DNA of 64,000 bases from JABJAG01 sp965222215 (GTDB lineage Bacteria > Pseudomonadota > Alphaproteobacteria > UBA6615), in the NCBI GenBank assembly GCA_965222215.1, contig OZ244931.1:1178001-1242000 (forward strand), given 5' to 3'. Both the position numbers and the translations under genes were made by a program. Shown here in pieces: positions 26,753 through 36,377 of this stretch (the stretch's first letter is position 1; every line of letters starts with the position of its first letter). The notes under the pieces are model-generated. The model was not told where the DNA came from, did not search any database, and saw nothing but the letters and a program-made list of their open reading frames with translations.

Positions 26753-27535
26753 TCAGCCCGCAACCTGCAGGCGGATCGGCCCTTCCGAGCGTCCGTGTAT
26801 GAACTGATCGAGCATGTCGTTCCCCGAGTGGTCGAGATCGGACACCGGCCCGTGCCAGACGATCCGACCCTCGTAGATCATTGCGACATTGTCGGCGATT
26901 CGCCTTGCGCTCGCCATGTCATGTGTAATGGACAGGGCCGTCGCGCCCAGTTCGCGTACGGACTTGACGATCAGGTTGTCGATTACGCTGCCCATGATGG
27001 GGTCGAGGCCCGTGGTCGGCTCGTCGAAAAACAGGATTTCGGGCTTCGTTGCGATGGCCCGCGCAAGCCCGGCGCGTTTCTGCATGCCGCCGGAAAGCTC
27101 GGCCGGGGAACGTTCCGCGATATCGGGGTCGAGGCCCACCTGGGCCATCGCCTCCAGCGCGGCATCGCGCGCGTCCTTCCGGCCGATTCCCTGCGCCTGC
27201 ATCAGGCCGAAGGCCACGTTTTCCCAGACGGGAATGCTGTCGAACAGGGCGGCGCCCTGAAACAGCATCCCGAACTTGCGCGTCACGCCCTCGCGCTCGG
27301 CCGGGGTCATGCCGACGACTTCCTCGCCGTCGATCCGGATGGAGCCGGAATCGGGCTCCATCAGCCCGATGATATTCTTGATCAGCACGGACTTGCCGGT
27401 ACCCGAACCGCCGATCACGGCCAGCGACTTGCCCGTCTCGATGTCGAGGTCGAGGCCGCGCAGAACGTGTTTGCTGCCGAAGGACTTGTGCAGGTCCCGG
27501 ACGGCGATCTTCACGTTGGCGTTGGCCTCGCTCAT
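26753..27535 (-). CDS. MlaF-type phospholipid ABC transporter ATPase
   Basis: A 260-residue ABC ATPase of the Mla/MCE family, which moves phospholipids between envelope membranes to keep outer-membrane asymmetry. Walker A is GGSGTGKSVLIKNI, the signature LSGGMQKRAGLARA and Walker B ILFFDEPTTGLDP, and the C-terminal end is typical of MlaF. The ATG at 27535 overlaps the stop of the permease gene (ATGA), giving translational coupling. The substrate-binding MCE protein (MlaD) is not adjacent, so it must be encoded elsewhere. Confidence 0.9.
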   Translation of the reverse strand: MSEANANVKIAVRDLHKSFGSKHVLRGLDLDIETGKSLAVIGGSGTGKSVLIKNIIGLMEPDSGSIRIDGEEVVGMTPAEREGVTRKFGMLFQGAALFDSIPVWENVAFGLMQAQGIGRKDARDAALEAMAQVGLDPDIAERSPAELSGGMQKRAGLARAIATKPEILFFDEPTTGLDPIMGSVIDNLIVKSVRELGATALSITHDMASARRIADNVAMIYEGRIVWHGPVSDLDHSGNDMLDQFIHGRSEGPIRLQVAG

Positions 27536-28302
27536 GTCGCGAAGAACAGCGCGGTGATGATGAAGTTGAACAGCAGCAGCAGGATCGACGCCGAGACGAC
27601 GGCGTTGGTCGTGGCCTGGCCGACGCCCTGCGCGCCGCCTTTCGAGTGGTAGCCGTGGTAGGTGCCCATCAGCGCGACCAGGAAGCCGAAGACGGCGGCT
27701 TTCACGAGGCCCGAGACGAAACCCAGCGTGTCGAGGCTGTCCCACGTGCTTTTCAGGTAGGTATTCGGGTTGAAGCCGAAATCGAACACCGAGACGATAA
27801 ACCCGCCGAGCACGCCGATGACGTCGGCGACGATCACGAGCAGCGGCAGCATGGTGACGCCCGCGATGATGCGCGGCGCGATCAGGTATTTGAACGGATT
27901 GGTCGAGAGCGTGGTCAGCGCGTCGATCTGCTCGGTGACGCGCATGGTGCCGATCTCGGCCGCCATGGCCGCGCCGATGCGTCCCGCCACCATCAGCCCG
28001 GCCAGCACCGGCCCGAGTTCGCGGGTGATACCCCAGACGACGACGTTGGCGATCGCGGCCTCGCCCGCGAAGGCAAACCCGCTGAAGCTCTGCAGCGCGA
28101 GCACCATGCCGGTGAAGATCGCGGTCAGGCCGACCACCGGCAGGGAGTAGTAGCCGATCTCGATCATCTGCCGGCCGATCAGGCGCGGATAGAGCGGCGG
28201 CGTGACACAGTGGTAAAGGCTGGCGCCCGCGAACACGCTGATGCGCCCGATCAGGGCGAAGATCGCGATCGTGCCGCGCCCGATGGCCTGGAGAAACCGC
28301 AT
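27532..28302 (-). CDS. MlaE-type ABC transporter permease
   Basis: Permease of 256 residues with an amphipathic start and about five membrane helices, containing the family core ELGPVLAGLMVAGRIGAAMAAEIGTMRVTEQIDAL, typical of MlaE, of which only the first part up to GRIGA is needed for recognition. It works with the ATPase encoded by the overlapping next gene. Two bases separate it from alr upstream, so the dnaB-alr-mlaE-mlaF-radA-cvpA-purF block looks like one long transcript. Confidence 0.9.
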   Translation of the reverse strand: MRFLQAIGRGTIAIFALIGRISVFAGASLYHCVTPPLYPRLIGRQMIEIGYYSLPVVGLTAIFTGMVLALQSFSGFAFAGEAAIANVVVWGITRELGPVLAGLMVAGRIGAAMAAEIGTMRVTEQIDALTTLSTNPFKYLIAPRIIAGVTMLPLLVIVADVIGVLGGFIVSVFDFGFNPNTYLKSTWDSLDTLGFVSGLVKAAVFGFLVALMGTYHGYHSKGGAQGVGQATTNAVVSASILLLLFNFIITALFFAT

Positions 28303-28304
28303 GC

Positions 28305-29450
28305 TCAGCTTGACCCGCCGCGATACGTGCGGTGGAGCCGGTTTCCGAAGCGCGTCAACACCTCGTAACCGATTGTGCCCGCGGAAGCGGCGAGGCTGTC
28401 GGGCGTGGCGTTGGGGCCGACAAGTTCGACGTCCTGCCCCGGCACGGCCAGCGCATCCGGCAGTTCGCTTACGTCGATCGTGATGAGATCCATCGACACC
28501 CGCCCGAAGAGGGGAACCCTGTAACCGGCCACATACGCGTGCATGGCATCGCCGCTCCGGCTGGCGGCGGCACGGGGGTAACCGTCGGCATACCCGGCCG
28601 CGACAGTCGCGATCCGGGCCGGTCCGGCCACGCGATGCGCGGCACCGTATCCAACGGTCATGGGGGTGTCAACGGAACGCACCTGAAGGATTTTGGCATA
28701 TATTTCAACAGTTTGTTTCATCGGATTGGAACTGCCGCGTTGCGGTTCCAGCCCGTACAAAGCCGCGCCGGGGCGCACCAGGTCGAAGTGATAGTCGGGC
28801 CCGAGGAAGACGCCCGGGGAGTTGGCCAGGCTTGCCCGCACCGGTCCGGTCAGCCCCTGCAGCTGCGCGCGCACGGCCTCGAACACGCCGAGCTGGGTCA
28901 GGTTCATGGGGTGGGCCGGTTCGTCCGCGCAGGCGAGATGGCTCATCACGGTGGAGATGGCGACGTCCTGCAGGCGTTCCGGCTCCGCGAACAGCCTCTG
29001 CGCTTCGTCCGCGCCGAGCCCCAGCCGGTTCATGCCTGTGTCGAAATGCAGGAACGCCGGTGCAGCGCCCGCCTGTGCCGCACCGTGGCTTTTCCATGCC
29101 TCGATCTGGTCCAGGCTGTTCAGCACGGGCGTCAGCCGGGCATCCAGAAACAGCGGGACAGACGCGGCGTCGGGGCCGTTCAGGACAACGATTTCGGCCG
29201 ACGGCAGGGTTTCGCGCAAATCCCTGCCTTCGTTCGGCGTGGCGACGAAGAAGGTGGCGCATCCGGCCTGCGAAAGCGCCCGCGCGACGGGCGCATGGCC
29301 CAGTCCGTATGCATCGGCCTTTACCGACGCGCCGACCTCCGCACCGCCGGCCCGTTCACGCAGGGTGACGTAATTGTCTGTGATTGCGTCGAGATCGACG
29401 ACCAGCCGTGCCCCGGTCCCGCCCGCCGTCGCATTCGGTGTCGCGGACAA
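28305..29450 (-). CDS. alr: Alanine racemase
   Basis: PLP enzyme making D-alanine for peptidoglycan, 381 residues. Lys44 in SVKADAYGLGHA binds PLP. VGYGAAHR near 265 holds the opposing catalytic Tyr, and the C-terminal beta domain contains RVSMDLITIDVSELP. The start is apparently TTG at 29450, 4 bases after the dnaB stop, with a GAGGAG element rather far upstream. No better start is visible, so initiation may rely on coupling with dnaB. Confidence 0.95.
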   Translation of the reverse strand: MSATPNATAGGTGARLVVDLDAITDNYVTLRERAGGAEVGASVKADAYGLGHAPVARALSQAGCATFFVATPNEGRDLRETLPSAEIVVLNGPDAASVPLFLDARLTPVLNSLDQIEAWKSHGAAQAGAAPAFLHFDTGMNRLGLGADEAQRLFAEPERLQDVAISTVMSHLACADEPAHPMNLTQLGVFEAVRAQLQGLTGPVRASLANSPGVFLGPDYHFDLVRPGAALYGLEPQRGSSNPMKQTVEIYAKILQVRSVDTPMTVGYGAAHRVAGPARIATVAAGYADGYPRAAASRSGDAMHAYVAGYRVPLFGRVSMDLITIDVSELPDALAVPGQDVELVGPNATPDSLAASAGTIGYEVLTRFGNRLHRTYRGGSS

Positions 29451-29454
29451 GGCT

Positions 29455-31008
<1,554 letters not shown>

Positions 31009-31231
31009 GGCGCAGAGACTAATCTCATCTGCGTCTTTCCAGTGTAACGAAGCGTGGGTGAGTCTGGGGGATCACGTGGATAAGACTGCTCCTTTTCGTC
31101 TGATTAGCGCTTGCATCGCCTTCCGGCCTGTGAGGGGGGAGGAGGGCACCGGTGGTTTCCCTGTCCCGATACAGGCCTATATTGGCGAAAATCAGACATT
31201 CGAGACGCAGATCAATAGGGGGAGATTCACT

Positions 31232-32215
31232 ATGCGCGCAGCCTGGTACGAAGACTTCGGTCCGGCACGGGACGTTTTGAAAACCGGGGAAATGGACACA
31301 CCGGAGGCCGGTCCGGGGCAGGTACTGGTGCGCGTGCACGCATCCGGCATCAACCCACTGGATGTAAAGGGACGCGACGGCGGGCGCTGGCCGATGCGCG
31401 GGGACCGCATGATCCCGCATTTCGACGGCGCGGGCGTGATCGAGGCCGTGGGCGACGGGGTCGATGCCGGCCGCGTCGGCGAACGGGTGTGGCTCTATGA
31501 AGGCAATCTCGGGCGCGCCGAAGGCACGGCGGCCGAATACCTGGTGGTCGATTCAAGCCGGGCGAACCCGCTGCCCGACAGCCAGAGTTTCGCCGAGGGG
31601 GCCTGTCTCGGGATTCCTGCCATGACGGCCCATGCGCTTGTGTACCAGGACGGGCCGGTGGACGGGCAGACCATCCTGGTCACAGGCGCGGCCGGCGCGG
31701 TCGGCAACTATGCGGTGCAGATGGCGCGAAACGGCGGGGCGACGGTGATCGGCACTGTCAGTTCCGATGAAAAGGCGGCCCGCGCGCGCGAGGATGGCGC
31801 GGCCCATACGATCAACTACAAGACCGAGGACGTGGCCGAGCGGGTCAAGGAGATCACCGGCGGTGAAGGCGTCGACCGTGTGGTCGAGGTCGAGCTGGGC
31901 GGTAACATCGAGACGACGGCCAAGGTCATCAGAACCGGGGCCGTGATCTCGGCCTATGCCTCCATGGCCCAGCCGGTGGTGCCGTTCCCTTTCTATCCGG
32001 TACTGATGAAATCGCCGACCTTGCATATCGTCGGCTGCTTCACCATGCCGGAAGACTTCAAGCAGCAGGGGGTCGACGACATCTCCCGGTGGATGGCCGA
32101 AGGCAAGCTGGTGAACCGCGTCGCCGCCGAGTATCCGCTCGACGAGATCGCGGCGGCGCACGAAGAAGTCGAGGCGGGCCGGCAGGTCGGTACCGTGGTG
32201 GTGAGCATCGACTGA
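31232..32215 (+). CDS. Zinc-free MDR NADPH:quinone reductase-like protein
   Basis: Medium-chain reductase of 327 residues. The catalytic GroES-like half has ASGINPLDVKGRDGG, and the Rossmann half has GAAGAVGNYAVQMARNGG near 160. Zinc-binding cysteines are absent, as in the quinone oxidoreductase branch. The ATG at 31232 follows AGGGGGAGA. It is transcribed away from dnaB across a 223-base gap. Its last 36 codons (ending EVEAGRQVGTVVVSID) have a decayed second copy at 33136-33231. Substrate unknown. Confidence 0.88.
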   Translation: MRAAWYEDFGPARDVLKTGEMDTPEAGPGQVLVRVHASGINPLDVKGRDGGRWPMRGDRMIPHFDGAGVIEAVGDGVDAGRVGERVWLYEGNLGRAEGTAAEYLVVDSSRANPLPDSQSFAEGACLGIPAMTAHALVYQDGPVDGQTILVTGAAGAVGNYAVQMARNGGATVIGTVSSDEKAARAREDGAAHTINYKTEDVAERVKEITGGEGVDRVVEVELGGNIETTAKVIRTGAVISAYASMAQPVVPFPFYPVLMKSPTLHIVGCFTMPEDFKQQGVDDISRWMAEGKLVNRVAAEYPLDEIAAAHEEVEAGRQVGTVVVSID

Positions 32216-32245
32216 CGGGCTTGCACGGTCGGGGTACCCGGCCTG

Positions 32246-32944
32246 CTATTCAAGCGTATTGGTGAGCCATTTCTCCGTGAATACGGCGAAATTCGCGGCC
32301 AGGGCGTCCAGCGGGACGTCTGGGCGTTCGCCGTCAACCAGTCGTAGAAGGCCGGCCGCGCCCGGTCCCGCCGCGACCAACAGGTCGGGGTACGTCGCGA
32401 TGGGTTTTCCACTGGAAATGTCGACCACGGTGAAACCGGTATCCAGGAAGTGCTGGCCACCGAGCAGGAATCCCTGCGCCTCGGAGATGACAATCACCTG
32501 CTCGAAAAGGATATCGAGGCGCGCCGGTTCCGTACCCGAAATCTTGTCCCGGACCTGAGTATTGAACCGCTTGGTGACCGTCTCAGTGATCTTCGCCTTT
32601 AGAAATGCCTCTGCCTCAGGGGTGTTCACGAAGGCTTCGTAGTCGCATTCACCCTCCGCCAGGTCAGCGTTGCCCGCGTTGTATCCGTCCGAGACGTCGA
32701 CCTCGTCCGGGCGTTCGCACCCCTTGAGAGCGGCATACTCGGCCCGGCCGTCGGCCCAAGAGATGTTGACGTCAGGCTCGAACAGGACGTTGATTTCAAC
32801 GATATCGAGGGTGGCGATCTGCTCATCGGTGAGCGGGTTTTTCGCAACAGCGCATGCCGCGAGTGCCGTCAAAAGGGCCAGCGAGAAACCGGATCGCCAG
32901 AAACGTTGAAACGGTCCGGTGCGAAGGATGCTGAAAAGACGCAT
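32246..32944 (-). CDS. Predicted lipoprotein of unknown function
   Basis: A 232-residue protein with a signal peptide ending in the lipobox LAAC (lipid Cys near 31). The mature part has LTDEQIATLDIVEINVLFEP and then ETVTKRFNTQVRDKISGTEPARLDILFEQVIVISE, a pattern of small alpha/beta envelope proteins; I cannot name the family. An AAGGAAAG element precedes the ATG. It faces the quinone reductase gene tail to tail (30 bases). Its upstream flank is the remnant-bearing stretch. Confidence 0.65.
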   Translation of the reverse strand: MRLFSILRTGPFQRFWRSGFSLALLTALAACAVAKNPLTDEQIATLDIVEINVLFEPDVNISWADGRAEYAALKGCERPDEVDVSDGYNAGNADLAEGECDYEAFVNTPEAEAFLKAKITETVTKRFNTQVRDKISGTEPARLDILFEQVIVISEAQGFLLGGQHFLDTGFTVVDISSGKPIATYPDLLVAAGPGAAGLLRLVDGERPDVPLDALAANFAVFTEKWLTNTLE

Positions 32945-33021
32945 GGGGTCTACTTTCCTTTATCTTCCGACGATGAACGGGCCCGGCAGCGGGTCATGTA
33001 CCGATCCTGTCGAACTCCCAG

Positions 33022-33131
33022 TCATTGCCTTTTAGAGGCCTGTACCTGCATTTCAAGCGCTTGCAGGAAGTTTGACCGGTCCCGCTTGGAAAAACTTTCG
33101 GGCCATGCGTGTTCGCACAGACCGAACGCAG
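33022..33131 (-). pseudogene. Decayed 3' end of a DUF188 (YaiI/YqxD) gene
   Basis: Read on the minus strand, this piece encodes LRS, then T-x-GPK-x-F, and after one frameshift KRDRSNFLQALEMQVQASKRQ followed by a stop (only the match, not an open gene). It corresponds to the end of the intact DUF188 protein at 38202-38690 (GPKGFSKQDRSNFLQALEVQ). The DNA match is clear over about 95 bases. The first 120 or so codons are gone. It directly abuts the quinone-reductase remnant on the other strand. Confidence 0.75.
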
Positions 33132-33135
33132 GCGC

Positions 33136-33231
33136 GTGAACAGGGTCGCCGCTGAACAAGCCCAGAAAGAGATCGCGGCGGCGCACGAAGAGGTGGAGGC
33201 AGGTCGCACGGTGGTGGTGACCATCGGCTAG
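33136..33231 (+). pseudogene. Remnant of the 3' end of a quinone-reductase gene
   Basis: The 31 codons encode VNRVAAEQAQKEIAAAHEEV, then EAGRTVVVTIG and a TAG stop. The intact gene at 31232-32215 ends VNRVAAEYPLDEIAAAHEEV, then EAGRQVGTVVVSID. The middle differs and a few codons are lost before the end, so this is a diverged duplicate whose 5' nine tenths are missing. Together with the DUF188 remnant it accounts for much of the 303-base gap 32945-33247, which otherwise shows no gene. Confidence 0.8.
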
Positions 33232-33247
33232 CCGATGGTCACGGCTT

Positions 33248-34318
33248 TCAATTCAGGCGTGCCCCGCTCTCGACGTCGAACAGGTGGCAATTTTCGGGTT
33301 CGAAACCGAAGGTCAGGTTGTCACCGGACGCAAAGCTGAGTTCCGGGTCAACCTTGGCGACGAGGCGTGACGCGCCGCCGAATTCGAAGAACACCAGCGT
33401 TGCGTCGCCCAGTGGTTCGATGATCTGAACCCGGCCGGTGTTTTCGCCGGAATTGATGGAGACATGTTCGGAGCGCACGCCGAGCACGATGCGCTTGCCG
33501 GTGAGCCCACTGTCCAGATCGGTGCCGAGCGGTACGCGGATGTTCTCTGCCACGAAGACCGGGGTGCCGCCATCGGCGGAAATCTCGCCCTCGAGGAAGT
33601 TCATCGTCGGCATCCCGAAGAATCCGGCGACGAAGCGCGAAGCGGGTTTGCGGTAGATGTCGAGCGGGCCGCCCAGCTGTTCGATGTTGCCGCTGTTCAT
33701 CACCACGATCCGGTCGGCCATGGTCATGGCTTCCGCCTGGTCGTGGGTGACATAGACGAAGGTGCTGCCCAGGCGTTCGTGCAATCCCTTGAGTTCGGTC
33801 CGCATGTCCACACGGAGCTTGGCGTCGAGGCTCGAAAGCGGTTCGTCCATCAGGTAGACGGACGGGTTGGTGACGATCGTGCGCGCCAGCGCGACGCGCT
33901 GCGCCTCACCGCCCGAACACTGGCCGGGACGCTTGTCGAGCAGCGGCACGATGTGAACGGCCTCGGCGGCCTTCTGCACCCGTTCTTTGATCTCGTTTTC
34001 CGGCGTGTTCTTGACCCGCATGCCGAAGGCGATGTTCTCGAACACGCTCATGTGCGGAAACAGGGCGAGGTCCTGGAACATCATCCCCAGCCCGCGTTCC
34101 CCCGGCTCCATGTGCGTGACTTCGTTTTCGCCGATGGTGATCGTTCCGCTGGTCGGCGTCACGAGGCCCGAGATCATGTTGAGCGTCGTTGTCTTTCCGC
34201 AGCCGGACGGACCGACCATGATCAGGAACTCACCATCCTGAATGTCGAGATTGATACCCTTGACGGCCCTGAAGTGTCCGAACTCCTTGACCAGATCCTT
34301 GAGGACGATACGTGCCAC
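33248..34318 (-). CDS. CUT1 sugar ABC transporter ATPase (UgpC/MalK type)
   Basis: A 356-residue ATPase. Walker A is GPSGCGKTTTLNMI near 37, and the signature is CSGGEAQRVALART, where Cys-Ser-Gly-Gly-Glu replaces the usual LSGGQ. Walker B is YLMDEPLSSLDAKLR, and the H-loop is in VYVTHDQAEAM. The C-terminal TOBE/MalK regulatory domain (about 240-356) is present. It is the last gene of a four-gene minus-strand cluster with two permeases and a binding protein. It energises import of a sugar or polyol not identifiable from sequence. Confidence 0.92.
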   Translation of the reverse strand: MARIVLKDLVKEFGHFRAVKGINLDIQDGEFLIMVGPSGCGKTTTLNMISGLVTPTSGTITIGENEVTHMEPGERGLGMMFQDLALFPHMSVFENIAFGMRVKNTPENEIKERVQKAAEAVHIVPLLDKRPGQCSGGEAQRVALARTIVTNPSVYLMDEPLSSLDAKLRVDMRTELKGLHERLGSTFVYVTHDQAEAMTMADRIVVMNSGNIEQLGGPLDIYRKPASRFVAGFFGMPTMNFLEGEISADGGTPVFVAENIRVPLGTDLDSGLTGKRIVLGVRSEHVSINSGENTGRVQIIEPLGDATLVFFEFGGASRLVAKVDPELSFASGDNLTFGFEPENCHLFDVESGARLN

Positions 34319-34337
34319 GATTTTTCCTCCGTGCCGG

Positions 34338-35300
34338 CTAGCGGCGCATCATGCCGAAGCTGAAACCCTTGACCAGGTGCTTCTGGATGAGAATTCCCAT
34401 GATCACCACCGGGATGGTGATGACCGTACCAATGGCCGCCTGCGGGCCGTAGAGACGCCCTTCCGACGCGCTCTGGAACTTGTTGAGCAGGACCGGAAGC
34501 GTCGAGACATCTGGATGTGTCAGCGTTAGCGCGAGCAGGAACTCGGCCCAGTTCAGGATGAAGATGAACAGGAAGGTCACCACCATGCCCGAGGCAACAA
34601 GGGGCAGGACGATCTTTCGGAGCGTGTACATCCGGCTCGCGCCCATGATGCGCGCCGCGTGCTCGACCGTGTAGGGGACCTCGTCGATGAAGGCGAGCAT
34701 CATCCAGATCACGAATGGCAGAGAGATCGCTATGTAGAGCACGATCACGCCGAAGCGTGTGTCGAACAGGCTTATTCGAGTGCCGAAGAGCGATTCGGTG
34801 ACGAACGGAATGATGACCGCGAAGTACATCAGCACCGGGATGGCGATGACGATCGGCGGGATCATGCGGATCATCAGCACAGAGTGGCGGAAGCGCTTGC
34901 CGCCCACGTTGAAGCGCGAAATCGAATAGGCGAGGAAGGTGCCGAGAAACAGCGCGACCAGCGAAGATACCGTGCAGATGATCAGAGAATCCGCCAGCGA
35001 ACCCCAGATGTTGAAGGGCTGTTCGGTCGCGTCGCGCGCGACTCCGGCCTCCTGAACATTTAACGTGAAGATCTGCTCGTAGTTTTTCAGCGTCGGCTCG
35101 TTGGGGATCCAGTTCGGCGGCCAGGTCACCCACTCGCCGGCATCCTTGAAGGACGTCTGCAGCATCCAGTAGATCGGGAACATGATGATGAGCGCCCACG
35201 CGATCAGGAAGGCGTGACGCACGATCGCGCGTTTGTCGAAGCTGGTCTTGTGGCGCGCGGCGACGGCGCTGGGCGCCGGTTTGTAAATGTCGTCGCTCAC
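34338..35300 (-). CDS. CUT1 ABC transporter permease, MalG type
   Basis: A 320-residue inner-membrane permease with about six helices and the EAA loop (EHAARIMGASRMYTLRKIVLP) facing the ATPase. The start is GTG at 35300. It overlaps the stop of the upstream permease (GTGA), so the two are translationally coupled. An unusually long loop after the first helix (about 50-105) contains WPPNWIPNEPTLKNYEQIF, usual for the MalG branch. Confidence 0.9.
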   Translation of the reverse strand: MSDDIYKPAPSAVAARHKTSFDKRAIVRHAFLIAWALIIMFPIYWMLQTSFKDAGEWVTWPPNWIPNEPTLKNYEQIFTLNVQEAGVARDATEQPFNIWGSLADSLIICTVSSLVALFLGTFLAYSISRFNVGGKRFRHSVLMIRMIPPIVIAIPVLMYFAVIIPFVTESLFGTRISLFDTRFGVIVLYIAISLPFVIWMMLAFIDEVPYTVEHAARIMGASRMYTLRKIVLPLVASGMVVTFLFIFILNWAEFLLALTLTHPDVSTLPVLLNKFQSASEGRLYGPQAAIGTVITIPVVIMGILIQKHLVKGFSFGMMRR

Positions 35301-36289
35301 GTGTCGCTCCCGGTGTTGAGTTGCTGTTTCTCGACCTGCTCGGTCTGCCGGATCAGGAGCCAGATCCCGGTGAAGATCAGCACCGAGAACATGATCAGCA
35401 GCAGGATCGATGCGGCGGCGCCGAAGCTGAATTTGTTGAACATCCAGACCTGCTCCCACAGATAGTGGGCGATGGTCTGGGTCGATGTGCCGGGCCCGCC
35501 GAAGGTCAGCATGACGACGGGGTCGAACATCTTGAGAGCCTCCATCGAGCGGATGACGATCGCGATGATAATCGCGGGCTTCAACAGCGGCAGTTCGACC
35601 CAGAAGAAGATCTGCCGTCGGTTTGCGCCCATGACGCGCGCCGCGTTGATCAGTTGCGGCGGTAGCGCCGAGAAGCCCGACAGGAAGATCAGGAAGGTCA
35701 GCGACGTCCACTGCCAGATGTCGGCGAAGATGATGGCGAGTTGCGCGGCGGTCGGATCGGACAGCCAGCGGATGCGCGGGTCGAAGCCGAGCGCCGTGGT
35801 GATCGGCGAGAGCAACTGGTTGAGCGGGCCGCTGTCGAGATAGATCATCGAGAAGTTGTAGCCGGCGACGACCGGCACCAGCATCATCGGGATCAGGAAC
35901 AACGTTATGTAGATGCGCCGGCCGCGCACGACGCGGTGAACCGCCATGGCCAGCAGGAAGCCCACGATCAGTTCAAAGGCCACGGCCGCGCCGGCGAAAT
36001 AGAAAGTCCGGCCCAGCGAAAGCCAGAACCCCTCGTTGGTGAGCACCTGCTCGTAGTTCCGGAAGCCGGAAAGATATGCCTGCTCGAAGGGGCGGTTGGC
36101 ACGCCAGCGCAGGAAGCTGATGTAGATCGTCAGCAGGAACGGGATGATGATGACCAGCAGGAACACGCCTTCGACGAGGACGAAGGGAATCCAGCGGAAC
36201 ACACGCTCCTGCCCGAGCCAGGCGCGAAAGCGGGCCATTGGCCCCTGTCGTGCAGGTCCACCGGTACCGTTGAGAGTTGCATCGGTCAT
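35297..36289 (-). CDS. CUT1 ABC transporter permease, MalF type
   Basis: A 330-residue permease with about six helices, the first near residues 33-55 (FVLVEGVFLLVIIIPFLLTI). The EAA-like loop INAARVMGANRRQIFFWVEL contacts the ATPase. I took the ATG at 36289 (MTDATLNG) rather than the codon at 36313. It forms the transmembrane channel with the MalG-type partner encoded next. 88 bases separate it from the binding-protein gene. Confidence 0.9.
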   Translation of the reverse strand: MTDATLNGTGGPARQGPMARFRAWLGQERVFRWIPFVLVEGVFLLVIIIPFLLTIYISFLRWRANRPFEQAYLSGFRNYEQVLTNEGFWLSLGRTFYFAGAAVAFELIVGFLLAMAVHRVVRGRRIYITLFLIPMMLVPVVAGYNFSMIYLDSGPLNQLLSPITTALGFDPRIRWLSDPTAAQLAIIFADIWQWTSLTFLIFLSGFSALPPQLINAARVMGANRRQIFFWVELPLLKPAIIIAIVIRSMEALKMFDPVVMLTFGGPGTSTQTIAHYLWEQVWMFNKFSFGAAASILLLIMFSVLIFTGIWLLIRQTEQVEKQQLNTGSDT

Positions 36290-36377
36290 GACGTTATCCG
36301 TGGGCCACGGCAAAAGAGAGGGGGCCGGCGCAGGAACTTCCGCTCCCGCGCCGGCACTTCATGCCAGAGGCTTGCCT

